DNA of 64,000 nucleotides from Mauremys mutica (GCF_020497125.1 NC_059081.1:14727105-14791104), one strand, 5' to 3'. Positions 34,894 to 46,339 are shown, counted from the first letter of the stretch. The notes: a model not told the origin generated them from the letters alone. Made by a program: numbers and translations.

Positions 34894-34978
34894 GGTAGAG
34901 CCCTGCAAATCCGTGGATATCCGTGGACCATTTTTGAAGATAGTCGATCAGATGTGGATACAACCACGCAGGGCTCTA
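34894..34978. repeat. Short inverted repeat element
   Basis: 'tagagccctgc' at 34895-34905 and 'gcagggctcta' at 34968-34978 form perfect 11-bp inverted ends of an 85-bp unit. Its interior contains 'atccgtggatatccgtgg'. I recall a turtle/crocodilian element with 'atccgcggatatccgcgg' in this context. It may be the edge of the GC-rich block that follows. Confidence 0.5.
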
Positions 34979-35440
34979 CTCACTGGCAGCACCTGGCCCA
35001 CGGCATCTGGCTCGGGCAGCCTGGAGGACGCAGCATGCTTGGGGCCAGCCGCCAGTGGTTGGGCCTGGGCAGCAGACCAGAGTTGGGGCTGTTTAGCGCC
35101 CGATCGCCATGCTGCTTCCTGTCCAGGAGCTTGGGCCCCTCAGGCAGCACCAGTGTCCCCACCCTGGCCCGCCCCGGCAACACGGGCCACGCTCCTGGCC
35201 TGCCAGCTCTGGGTGCAGCAGGGCCCAACCACGGGGATTGGAGCAGGTGGGGCCCAAGTGCCCCACCCCTCCACCCTGCTGTGATGCAACACACACTGCT
35301 GCTGCCATCACTCGTCACGCACAAGCCCCTGGGAGCAGCATGTAATGCGATGCTCCTTCCACCTAGCCCCTCCCCCTGCACCGCCCTTTCTCCTCGAGAC
35401 CCTGCCCTTGCGCTGCCCACGATTCTCCCACTCTTAGACT
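34979..35440. other. GC-rich block
   Basis: About 460 bp of GC-rich sequence in AT-rich surroundings, starting exactly where the short inverted repeat ends. Open frames run on both strands at once (plus 34837-35574, 245 codons; minus 34980-35420, 146 codons). That is expected of GC-rich DNA with few stops and argues against coding. The plus frame is rich in Pro, Ser, Leu and Gly without any motif I recognise. It is probably the interior of a GC-rich transposable element. Confidence 0.45.
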
Positions 35441-38400
35441 GGGGCGTAGGTTACAGTACCCTGTGTACTGGCCTTGCTTACCCAGCAGCTCCAATTGGAA
35501 TCCATACGGACTATTCTTCCCTTTGGGAGCTTATGACCAGAAGTACATATAAATATCCCAAACAGCCTTTTTAAAAGGAAAGTATTGTTTAATCTTAACA
35601 GTAGGAACAAATCATAACATAAATCCTTTTTCTCTTAGCAAAAAAAGTCTACATGCAAGTCTATGTAACCTAAAGGGTTGCCATTCCTTGGCCGAGATCC
35701 TAGGCAGGTCTAACTTCCTAGACAGCCCAACTTATGAAGTCTGGGTTCTTGTGGGATCCTCTATCCTTGTGGGATTGACCTGAAATTCCTGCCTGCAGAC
35801 CTTTGTCTTAGCTTCTCAGACTTGGACCTGCTGCTCAAAACTAGTTTGATCTCCACAGAGGACCAAGCCGGATAATCAAAGCAAAAGGCCCTTGCATTGT
35901 CTCAAGTGTTTTGTAATACCCCCAAATCCATCCCATCAAGTGTTTGAGGGACAACTTATTTCAAGTCACTGTCTTGCCTTCCTGTTCATTTATCAACAGC
36001 CCTGTTGATTTAGTCCAAGATAGTCATATATGAAATCCCCTTACAACCATCAGACAAACATATAGACTATACAGTATACATAAATTATTACAGAGCAGCC
36101 CTGTGGCACTAAGATGGGCCCTAATCTTTTTACTTCTGTCTTATGCTGGCATGACATGAGGCGTGTGGGTGGGGTAATTTAATATAGTTGGTTGAAAAAA
36201 GTCAGCTGAAATACATCATTTGGAATTTGCCAATCCATTGAAATTGAAACACTTTTTTTTTGTGGAAATGGTTTGATTTGGATGATGTTATGACAGAACC
36301 CATAGGAAACTTGGCTGGTTTCCTGCCTGGTTACCCACACCACTCCTCAGCATCCCCCTGCCAGACTGTCTCTGAAAAGTGATCCACCTGGCTTCTGGGG
36401 TCAATGTCTTTGTGGCAGCCTGCCATGTGTACTGCCCCTGAGCTAGGGTTGCATTCCTTTTTGAAGAGAACTTTGAGATTTTTGGTTTTTGATGCAAATT
36501 GGAGCAAAACCCAATTTCAACAAATCAAAATTCTTCATGAAATGGAATTACCTTTCTCTGCCCAGCTCTAGAAATTAGGGATGTGTGCAACTCAGAGCTG
36601 CTTGTTTATTAAGATGACTGTCCTAAGAGGTTTTGAGAGCTTACAGACTACTGTTGTGTGAGGTGAGGGTGCAGATGACCTTACAGGAGGTACTCAGCCC
36701 TGGCAGGGATGAGCCTTAAGTGCTTGCTACAGGCAGATGGAGCGCATTATCCATTCACTCTTTGATTATAGTAACTAGGGGTGACTATTTTGGTATCACT
36801 TTTCATTTCTTGGTGAGAGGTTGTCATATTACAAAAAGCTCAGGTCAAATTCTGCTCTCATTTACACTTGTGCAAATCAAGCATAGCTCTACTGAAGTCT
36901 GAAGTAGATTTGTTGAAAGCTATGTGGTATCTTTCCCAGCATTCCCAACAAAAGTTACAAGTTACATTTTTTATCCTAAATTCTCTTTAATTTGTGTGGC
37001 AGCAAATACAGTTTAAGAGGGCTCGATCCTGCTGATAAGGTGACAATTAAATATTGTGCAAGATCATCAGCTGATGGTTTGGCCAAATTTTTAGTTGCTG
37101 AGCCACTAACAGGTCAGGGGAGGCCCTGGGTGCTCAATATCTCTGAAAAAACAGCCCACAGACAGCCAGATTCTTCTCAGTTACACTGGGTTAAAACCTG
37201 AGCAATCCCATTAACTTCAATGATATTACTATGGGTTAGACCAGCATAACTGAGAGCAGAATATGATCTTTGCTTACGTTCCTAGATGTGTAAGTGCCTA
37301 ATATGAAACTCCCTGGTGTGCATATTTTTTTCTGAGGTGCATAACAATTATAGATGGAATACATGTAATGTGATTTTTACCATTAGGCTTACTTCCTTTC
37401 AGGCATCACCTATGTTCTGTATTGTCCACTGTATTAGGGACTGGTGGAAAATCTGTCTCTAGCAATCACCTCTTTTCTTTTCTTTTTTTATTAAAGAAAC
37501 GCCCGAAGTTAAAGGAGAAGTTTAGCTAGACTGTTTAAAAACTAGTAAGGAAAGAGAATGACTTTCCTAGTTAGGACAGTTAGAAGCTGTATGGGACTGA
37601 TTCAATGTCCAGTGAAGTCAATGGAACATTTCATTGATTTCAACAGTTGTTAGATCACTATGGTAGCAGGAGGACAAAAAGAAATGTACATAAAAGGCGA
37701 TCAGTGACACAGTTTTCCAAAAGTGCAGTTAAAAAAATCTATTGGATCCTTCTTTTGAGTCCTCGCTTGCTCTAAGTATAACAATTGCCATCTGATGTGT
37801 TCTGGTGATGGCCCAGCAGTAGCATAAGTACACAGCAAGCTGAATTTACCCTCTGACTTTCTCCTTCTCCTTCCACTGTGACACACAACATTTGGATTCC
37901 CTTACAGGAAAACTTCTAAAACTAAATATCTCTACTGGAAGTTTTATTCTGTATTTTAGAAAGGTAGAGAGATGTTAATTGTTCAGATAAACCCTTTCCC
38001 TTCTGAAGTATCAGCACCTTGGATAATTATGGAGATGGAAAAGCACTTTAAAATCATGCTTTGATGCTACCTCTCTTTTTTTTTCTACTTGCTTTGTGGT
38101 TTTTCTCAAGCACTTAAATGGGTGTATTGGGACCATCTTTTAGCTTTCGTCTTTCAGGGTCATTTTCTAAACCCATGAATGTTTTGATGTGCAGTCTCTA
38201 TTGTCCTCCTTCATGTGTTTCTGGTGCTTTTTTTTTTTTTTTTTTAGAGAAAGTGTAGACAAAACGGATGCTTTCATCTGTTACTAAAGCATATCCATGA
38301 ATTGGACTTGGATACAACAAAAAGTAATATAATCAAGGCATCATCAGTCAGACATTAGGTTCCAGCAGGTCCACTGGTTGCCTTGCAATAAAAGGAGAGG

Positions 38401-38900
38401 TAATAGCGCGGACAGAGGCATAGAGCAACTGTTTTGAAATATTAAACATACGCTCTATAGTGAAAGGGTGGAGATTCACGCTAACCTTCATGATTTCTAA
38501 AATCTCAGGTGCAATTAGGGCTCATGTCATGCATACAAATGACAATAAAACTCACATTCCAAATGGGATCATGATGATATAGACATATGTGTTCTGTTTG
38601 TACAGTGCCAGTACAGTGTGTTCAACTTCCCCCTAGGCACTGGGTAATAAACATTATGATAGTAACATTGCTTAAGAGCTTTCAGTATAACTCTTTGTTT
38701 CCAGTTGCTCAGAACTTTCTCTCTTTGGATGAATGTTTGCAAGCGCTAGTCTACATAAAGGTGACTTAAAATGGTTCCGCCATTTTTTTTCCTGAAAGGG
38801 GGAAAAAAGAACTATCTGTAAATTACTCTTCTATTTCAAAATTAACACTACAACAGGTGCTTTTCCAGAGCTGCATGCTTATTGCCACAACATCTGTTTT
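35441..38900. other. Unassigned region with short motif copies
   Basis: 35470-36080 looks like an old interspersed repeat ('ataaatatcccaaacagcct', 'ttaatcttaacagtaggaac'), but I cannot name or bound it. Copies of the recurrent 'ccattgacttcaatgg' motif lie at 36840-36902, 37158-37264 and 37591-37655. A T-run (18 bases) lies at 38228-38245. No coding region was seen. Confidence 0.4.
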
Positions 38901-38906
38901 CCTAGA

Positions 38907-38975
38907 TTTTGAGATCAGAAGAGACCACTATGATCATCTAGTCTGACCTGCTTGTTGCATTATAGCTTACAGCTT
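38907..38975 (-). mobile_element. CR1 LINE 3' tail fragment
   Basis: The plus strand 'gagatcagaagagaccacta' and 'tgatcatctagtctgacctg' is the reverse complement of the tail type that ends 'tcacaatggtc...ccttggaatctatga' at 49.40-49.45 kb. Confidence 0.65.
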
Positions 38976-39004
38976 TTTGTTAACATTATCATCTTTATTT
39001 TTTG

Positions 39005-39190
39005 TATTTCCAGACCATCTAGGAGCCCCAGTCATTGGCCAGGAGCCCACTGTGCTAAGTAATATACAAACACAGAACAAAGATGATCCCTGCCCTAAAG
39101 AACTTTACAATTTGAGCATAAGACAAATCCAACAGATGGATACAGATAAATGGAGGAGTTAGAAGGAAACAATAAGACAATATTGATCAG
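39005..39190 (+). repeat. Ancient SINE-like repeat
   Basis: 'gtgctaagtaatatacaaac', 'acagaacaaagatgatccct', 'gccctaaagaactttacaat' and 'acaacagatggatacag'-like sequence match an interspersed repeat I recall as widespread in turtles and birds ('ctgtacaaacacagaac...ccctgccc.aaagagcttaca'). I cannot give its class with certainty. Confidence 0.5.
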
Positions 39191-39199
39191 CCTGTTATC

Positions 39200-40085
39200 C
39201 TCGGTGGGAAACTTACCTTTTACTACTCATCTTTCTTGAACTGCTGAAATATCATAAACATACAAAATTTTGATTTGACTCTACTAGTTCAGCTGCAACT
39301 CTCTGTTAATTCATCTATCAGAGAAGTATTAACAAGTGTAAATATTAGGGAGTATGTAGGATCTGTTTTGTGGAAGCCAAATAAATATCTAAAACAATTT
39401 GATTTATTTTTGAATGTTTGAATTATTCAGTGAATACTACAAAAAGCAAATAGTTTCTAATGGTGTTTTGATGAAACAATGACCCCATTGTCCTCACTAA
39501 ATAATTATCTTTAAAAAGAAATGATTAGTCTTTTGCCATTCAGCATTTTTATGTTTGTATAGGCAATTTACAAAGAATTATCCTTCTCTATTCCCATATC
39601 ACTTACTGTGTACAGATACTACAGTTCTGATGTATTTTCTTTGATCTGTTGTACTGATGTCAAAGTGAACTGAAGGAAATATGATCACAAAAAAAGAAAA
39701 GAAATCCAAGCTGTTTTTATTTAAATGAAGCCACAACATTAGGAATAATGGTTAAAATTTATGTTGTACATGAGGCTAAATCCCCTAAGATACTTTGAAA
39801 ATCTCAACCAGAAGGTCCAGCTAAGGACTTGCTGGAATTAAATCATTTACTGCATTCATCCGTATAAATCTTTATTATGTAATGAATTTAATGGCCTGCT
39901 AATTGCTGTTTGTAAACTATTTTATACAAAGTATCAGTTTTCTTTATGTAGCATAGCCAGACATGTCAATGCTGTGATGAAAACTCCTAGTAAATATTTC
40001 ACTAACCATGGGATTGTTCTTGCTTCCTATTCCTCTAACAGCAAAACGGTCAGTGACTTCAATCAGAGCAGAAGCAGACACCATA
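39200..40085. other. Unassigned AT-rich spacer
   Basis: No gene or repeat recognised. Confidence 0.5.
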
Positions 40086-40087
40086 TA

Positions 40088-40286
40088 CACCTCTACCCTG
40101 ATATAACGTGATCCAATATAACACGAATTCTGATATAACGCGGTAAAGCAGCGCTCCGGGGGTGGGGGTGGAGGGGTGCTGCGCACTCCGGTGGATCAAA
40201 GCAAGTTCAGTATAACGCGGTTTCACCTATAACACGGTAAGATTTTTTTTGGCTCCTGAGGACAGCGTTATATCGGAGTAGAGGTG
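40088..40286. mobile_element. MITE with TA-flanked inverted ends
   Basis: The left end 'cacctctaccctgatataac' and right end 'gttatatcggagtagaggtg' are inverted copies (18 of 20), each next to TA (40086-40087, 40287-40288). This is compatible with a Tc1/mariner-type target. The 199-bp interior repeats 'atataacgcggt'-like units (40094, 40134, 40211 and, as 'tataacacggt', 40229) and has a G-rich patch. Non-coding. Confidence 0.8.
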
Positions 40287-40289
40287 TAC

Positions 40290-42195
40290 TTACATGCTAA
40301 ATGTCATGCAGTCATAGGGAGATTAAGTTATAGCTCAAGTTTGAAAATGTAAGTTCTTATATTTTAAAGGGGCAAGTTTAATGTATCTTTAACTTTGAAT
40401 ATTGATATAATTAATGAGGGAACAAGTAAACTCTGAGGTTCATGGGTGTTTCGGCAATAGGCACACTTGTAAATTGTCTTTCAGCTTAACTCAGGAAAAT
40501 TCTGCCAATTGCTGATATCTGCTCCTGCATGATGACTCGCTAGGACTTTATGACGATCAGATGATAAACTCAGTTTCCTGGCCAATGTTCTGTCTGTCAA
40601 TAAAAATGTTTTAATGTCCCATGCACTGTGTGCTATTGAGCTGAGGCATGTAAAATATTACCGCTCCTGCCAGGGCCAATTTATAGCCCACTGATGTCAG
40701 TGTACATGTCTCTCTCTCTCTTCTGCCATTGATAACGTTCTCCAGCATTCTAATATGTCTTTTCCATTTCTAAGTGCTATGATTTTCAGGTTCAAAAAGG
40801 AGATGAAGTGCCATAATTTTTAGGCATCATGTCAGAGTCTTGATAAGGTTTGTTCCTTGAGACCAAATCAGGCAAAATGTTACTCATTTATTTTGGGTAG
40901 GATTCGGGGTCATACTTTATCAAGTCCTGACATACTTTAATCCTAGGCCAATCCTGTAATTGCATATGCCCTGACTGATTGTCGTTTTCTACCTGAATTC
41001 CAGTAATTGGGAAATGAAGGTATAATTCCCAACTCCCCTACAGAAGTGTAAAAGTGGTGCAAAGGGTGAGGAATGTGGCATGATCTTGTATCCACTGAAA
41101 ACAATAGTTTTGCCATTGATTTAAATGGCAACTGGATCACTTTAATCTGGCTGCTAATTGCTGATAAGAACATAAAAAGTGACAGCACTATTTTTGCTAG
41201 TGGTATGAACGGATGAATGTTAGCAGATCTATGTGAACAAACATAAGGGGCATAGGTAGCACACATGGTAAAATAAAGTCACTCAAATTATTTTGCAAGT
41301 TTCCTATTAAATCTGCTGTGCTGTTTGCTGGGGATCTTTGAAAAAAATCTTAGGACTTCTACAAAATGTATCAAGACTTAATTACATAGGGCTGACTTTT
41401 GTGAGTCCTCTTATGTGGCTGTGAAGAGGAGCACGGGGGGCATAAGAAGCCACTGCATAGGTAACCCACACCTAAGCATATGCAGGGGGAAGGGAAGCCA
41501 CTGCCAGGGTGCTATGCCCCATCCTATGCAGGTGGGAGAGGAATGAGTTGGTGAGTCTTTGCTCTGCTTACCCAGAGGGCCAGCCCATGCACTGGAGGCA
41601 GCATGTAGGAGGAGACTGGTGCAGGTTACTTCCTTGGGAGCGAGTGGGGAACAGGAACCAGACTGTCACTAGGAGTGACAATCTAATTCCTGTCCTGCTC
41701 TAGGAGAATAATTTGGGCTGAACTGTAGGATTACAATATGGCTCACAAATTTCAGATCAAATATCATACACACTCAGGTGACCTGGAAAAACTGCAGTTC
41801 ACGTGGTAGGTTTAGAAATATAGGAAGAGAGGAAAATATGGAGATAATGGGTTGTTCTGCCCTTCTGTAAAATGGGGGGTGGGGAGTCACAATTGCAACA
41901 AACGCTTTTGATTTTTGTCAAAAAAAACCCCAAACCTCAAAACACAGTTCTGCTTCAGAATTTCAGTTTTTGGGAAATGTCCATTTTTTTATTATATTCT
42001 GGAATGGAGGAAATTTTGAAATAGCAAAGCTCTCCCCAAAACTAACAAACAAAACATGGTTACTCCACCACTCTGGTTCTGATCCTGAAAATAGTTTTGT
42101 ATGTGTTTTAACATTAAGCACAAGAGTAGTCACATGAAGTTGATGGGGCTAAAGAAGTGCTTAGAGGTAAGTGTGTGTATAAGATTAGTGAGGGG
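40290..42195. other. Unassigned spacer
   Basis: One copy of the recurrent short motif lies at 41081-41140. No coding sequence or named repeat. Confidence 0.45.
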
Positions 42196-42199
42196 CTGT

Positions 42200-43300
42200 C
42201 TCCATCTGCCCTGCAACCTTTGGCGCCTCACAATGCTTTGCTACTGCAGCTCCCAACTGAGTTGCTCACAAACAGCCTGCCATCATGCAGGTAACACCCT
42301 GAGTGTCTGTGTATAGCAGCAGCCTGCCAACACACTCCAGTCTCACACTGGCTTCCAGCAGCCGTTACCCCAAAAACAGATTTAGGATACCCCCAGAATA
42401 GCTCACCTAAAAACCAATCTGTTTTCCTAAGGTATAGGTCTCCAGGGTGGCTAAGGAAATACCTGGAGGATGCGGATACAACCTTCCAATAAATGACTGA
42501 CACAGTTTCTTTCCAAAACAAGGCACCTTTTTATTGGTACAAATAATAATCCCTAATTCAATAATCTAAAACACAAAGCCCTGACATCAAGTTAGAGCAC
42601 TCCAGACCACAGTAACATATAGTTGAGATGATTCTCAGTGGTTGCACTCTATTACAGATGGCCAGTCTGTCACAGGCTGCTGACAGCAATTCTTAAATGT
42701 ACTGTAAGTCTTACGTATATACATTGCTTTTACAATTAACATAACACAAACACACACCTTCACTAACCCAAGCGTGCATGCACACACACTATACTAATAA
42801 TTGACAGGTTTATTCTGTCTGCTGACTTCTGCTGCTGGACAGGACGCTGTGCTGCTGCTTTCTTCTTCAGGTCTCCTGTCTCTGCTTTGCTTCACTTTGC
42901 TCTCATCTATTCTTCACCTAATCACCCCCCTCCCTTTTCCTGTCAACTCCTAGACTCCTAACAAACTCTCTTCAGCTCCTGATATCTCTCTGCTGCCAAC
43001 TGTCCTTTATACTGTCCTGTCAGAACTTTCTAGAAGTTTTTTCTAATATTTGTCAGATCTTTACTGCACATGCTCACTGCCAACATTCTGTGCATGCTCA
43101 CTATTTTTAGCCTGCAACCATTGATTACCTGAAAGTTATGATTTGCTGACCTTTCCCCTGTTTTGGTTGTCTACAGCATCTGATCTTCCCCTACTTTTTG
43201 AAGTACCATGTGACCTGCAGCTTCCAGTGGTAGAGTGACTCTTGCTTGCTCAAAAATGGAGGTCAGGAATACAAAATAGAGTTTGGGGAATATCTCTGGT
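42200..43300 (-). repeat. Possible LTR in minus orientation
   Basis: Read on the minus strand, a TATA-like 'gtataaagg' (43004-43012) is followed about 475 bases later by 'ccaataaaa' (42529-42537) and a G/T-rich stretch. That is the promoter and polyadenylation layout of an LTR. No terminal boundaries, target duplication or second copy were found in the window, so this is tentative. Confidence 0.3.
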
Positions 43301-43512
43301 AACACAGCTGTGGTTACCACATGGTAACCCCCACACACTCTCAGTCCCAGATTTCCCTCGAAAAACATGTGTTCTTCACTGTCCAGACCTCTCCTGGGCA
43401 GTCCAGATATATTTGGTCTGTTGCCCCTCTAAGGGATCAAGATGAAACATTTGCTATCTCAAATGGAATTACCCACAGTTTACAACACTGGTTTAGTTTT
43501 GATTAAAGAATA

Positions 43513-44303
43513 TGTCATAAACAGATAGTTAAGGGTTAAGGTCTCTTTTACCTGTAAAGGGTTAACATGCAGTACCTGATGACCACCTGACCAGAGGACC
43601 AATCAGAGACAGATTAATTTCAAATCTCTGTGGAGGGAAGCCTTTGTCTGTGTTCTTTGTTAGAGCTCTCTTTGGATCTAAAAGAGGCCAGTCATGTCTC
43701 CAAGTTCTCCTGGAGTAGTTCCTACTATTTAATAGTGAGTATTAATTAGAACGGCGGAGTAGTCTTTTGAGTTGATTTCTATATTTGCAATTGTGTGTTT
43801 GCTAAAGGAAATTCTTTATTCCTGTTTGCTGTTACTTTGCTTTCACTGAGAAAGAAAGGGGGAGGGGGAATTCTCTCCAGAGATTGATAAATTTAGACCC
43901 TGTATTGTTCTATCTTGGATTACAGAGACAAGTTACTTTCTTTTTATTCTTTAATAAATTCTTTTCTATTAAGGACTTGGTTGGTCTTTCCTTGGGTGGA
44001 TCCTCAGGGAAAGGGGAGGGGGAGGTATCCCTCTGTAGTTAAATCCCGGTGTCTCTCCTAGGAAAAGGGAGGGGGGAGGAAGCAGGGGGGAATAGTTTAT
44101 TTCTCCTGGGTATAAGAACTCCATGGATTTGGGGTTCTTGGGATCCCCTAGGATTTTGGGGAAGGATTGTGTCCCAATCCACGTAATTGATTGGGTGGTG
44201 GCAGTTTTACCCGATCTAAACTAGGATTTTAGTTTAGAGGGAAACCAAGGCAGGTCCCCACATTGGAACCCAACAGCTCTAAGTGGGGGTGAGACCTATG
44301 ACA
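43513..44303 (+). mobile_element. Solo LTR, copy B
   Basis: A 791-bp unit of the same family as 5043-5843. It starts 'tgtcataaacagatagttaa' and ends 'gacctatgaca', so it has TG...CA ends. A perfect 5-bp duplication gaata lies at 43508-43512 and 44304-44308. A polyadenylation signal 'aataaattcttt' is at about 43961. The two copies differ mainly by small indels (for example near 43665 and 43882) and scattered substitutions. No internal domain is attached. Confidence 0.9.
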
Positions 44304-44975
44304 GAATAAAACAAACTTATTTAATTACAAAGAGAGAGGTTTTTAAGTGAACACAAGTAATGAGGCATTAAAGTTATAAATGGTTACAAAAATAAAGATA
44401 AAATACTTTCTAAACTTAACAAACTAGACATGTTCCAGTAACATTACTGACCAAACTCTTAGACTAGGAGCAGCTCTCAAAGTCCAATGGCTGTTTCTTT
44501 TTTTCCCCTTAGGTGAAGAGAGAGAGAGATGGGTGGGGAAAGAGAATTTGGGGTGGTTTTACCCCTCAGTTTTATAATTCAATCACCCTTTGAAATGCAT
44601 TTTCCTGAGAGTGCCCCCCCACAATAAAATTCTTTCCAACAGATAGCAAGGAGACATGGAGTGTGGTGGGGGAAGTTCTATGCTGTTTGTTTTCACCTGT
44701 ATATGTTGAAATGCAGATTTCTCTTGCCTTCCCTGCTTTCCATGCCAAAAAATGGCTGCTTGAAAGGTGATTGCCAATCAGCTTTGACACCTGGGTAGCG
44801 TGTCCTCTTGTCCTTTATCTTTAAGAAACAGGTGAGAAACAGGCTTGCCCGCTCCCCAGACTGTCTCCCCAGACACATTTCAATCATGATTTCATTTTAT
44901 GTTCATAACTGTACATATAATGTTGCTACATATATTTCACCATATTATTGACCTGCAAGTTTTATTAATTTTCTG

Positions 44976-45201
44976 GTATCAGAGGGGTAGCCGTGTTAGT
45001 CTGGTTCTGTAGAAGCAGCATAGAATCCTGTGGCACCTTATAGACTAACAGACGTTTTGCAGCATGAGCTTTCGTGGGTGAATACCCACTTCTTCAGATG
45101 CAAGACTTGCATCTGAAGAAGTGGGTATTCACCCACGAAAGCTCATGCTGCAAAACGTCTGTTAGTCTATAAGGTGCCACAGGATTCTATGCTGCTTCTA
45201 C
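44976..45201. mobile_element. Penelope-like element end as a perfect palindrome
   Basis: Two inverted copies of the PLE terminal unit join tail to tail. Arms 45009-45104 and 45106-45201 are perfect reverse complements over 96 bp with a single base (45105) between. The left arm extends further out (44976-45008, 'gtatcagaggggtagccgtg'). The insertion is flanked by a perfect 12-bp duplication, attaattttctg (44964-44975 and 45202-45213). Each arm carries the gtgggt-attc-acccac stem followed by gaaa. No divergence between arms suggests a young insertion or ongoing arm-to-arm correction. Confidence 0.92.
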
Positions 45202-45718
45202 ATTAATTTTCTGATACCTTACAAGACACATTTTTTATTCAGAGTATTACAATGGTGTGTAGAGTGTGAATACAGGGGTGCATTCCATCACAATAAGCTT
45301 TTGTGGTATTTGGTTGAAATTATTAAAGTATATTACGCTGAGATATGAGATTGTGATTATAGGTAATTGGCTTCATTATAATAAATGAGTTGCATTAATT
45401 ACTATAAAATTGGAGTACCATAAGAGTGTTTCAGAATCCTTAAGTAACAACAAATAATGTATTAAACTAAAACATTTAACAATAATTGAGACTCAAGATG
45501 CTGAATTTACCTCTTTTGTATATTTTTTGTTCTACTGCCATTTCCAAATATTTTAAGACTGGTATTGATCATAAAAATGAAAATGTGAATATCTTTTGAG
45601 TGACAAGGTGTCAATTGTCCACTTCATTTTGAATGGTTTCTTGTTAACTCCTTATGCTTAACAGTCTCTGTTCCACTTGGCACGTCACCATGTGACACTC
45701 TGATTACCTTTCCCAGAC

Positions 45719-45847
45719 CTGAAGAAGAGCTCTGTGGAGTTCGAAACATTCTCTTTCACCAACTGAAGTTGGTCAAGTAAAATATATTATCTTATCCACC
45801 TTCTCTCTCTAACATCATGAGACCTACATGGCTACACCACCACTGCA
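45719..45847 (+). mobile_element. Second PLE-like terminal family
   Basis: 'ctgaagaagagctctgtgga', 'gttcgaaacattctctttca', 'ccaactgaagttggtcaagt' and 'ctacatggctacaccacc' form the same arrangement as the 45 kb unit: ctgaaga, one extra A, a stem (gagctc-tgtg-gagttc), gaaa, then a tail ending in 'cggcta'-like sequence. The sequence otherwise differs. I take it as another PLE family. A fragment lies at 31781-31860. Confidence 0.55.
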
Positions 45848-45950
45848 AATATATTTTCAGTAATTTATAAATCCCTTTCAGCATTGCAATAGCTAAAGAT
45901 AAAAAAAAATTGAATATAAGTAACTTTGAAAATGACACTCTTTTTTTAAA

Positions 45951-46010
45951 AACAGCAAAGAATCCTGTGGCACCTTATAGACTAACTGATGTTTTGCAGC
46001 ATGAGCTTTT
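45951..46010 (-). mobile_element. Penelope-like element end, short fragment
   Basis: 'aacagcaaagaatcctgtgg', 'caccttatagactaactgat' and 'gttttgcagcatgagctttt' match the first 60 bases of the 30.5 kb copy. The stem half is missing. No target duplication was found. Confidence 0.75.
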
Positions 46011-46276
46011 GTAATCATTTCTGCTTTTAAAATAATTTGTGACTGGACAGGCTTTAACCTAGTAGAGATTTTACTCAGGGCTTTGTGAAATGTAAGTTCT
46101 ATGCCAGTGAAACAGTGTTTCCAATGAGATTACTTGGAAACATTTAGAACCCTTTAAAAACATCAGTTCAAAGGTTTCCAAATGTCAAAGATCAGGTTTA
46201 AACTTTAACATTTACACAATTCCCCTTTAATATATTTTCCTGTAATATTTAGTATAAAAATGAATTCTCTCTGTCA

Positions 46277-46278
<2 letters not shown>

Positions 46279-46335
<57 letters not shown>
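46279..46335. repeat. (CA)n microsatellite, 57 bp
   Basis: An uninterrupted run of 28 CA units, the longest pure dinucleotide tract in the window. Confidence 0.98.
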
Positions 46336-46337
<2 letters not shown>

Positions 46338-46339
46338 CC

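Larger units (their letters stand above)
43310..45292 (-). repeat. Older LTR-type repeat hosting two insertions
   Basis: Segments 43310-43512, 44309-44975 and 45214-45292 appear to be one unit once the solo LTR (43513-44303) and the PLE palindrome (44976-45201) are removed. The first two join smoothly across the gaata duplication ('ttttgattaaagaata' to 'aaacaaacttatttaatt'). I recall 'aaacaaacttatttaattac' and 'acaagtaatgaggcattaaa' from a common turtle repeat. The minus-strand start is probably 'tgtgatggaatgc' at 45292. The class is inferred. Confidence 0.45.

Noticed and set aside
34837..35574. 245-codon open frame as a gene
   Set aside because: A minus-strand frame of 146 codons is open across the same GC-rich DNA, no motif is visible, and the frame begins in AT-rich flank and crosses an inverted repeat.
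44976..45201. CRISPR or bacterial-type repeat array
   Set aside because: The repeats are two inverted arms of one transposable element with a target duplication, with no spacer series.
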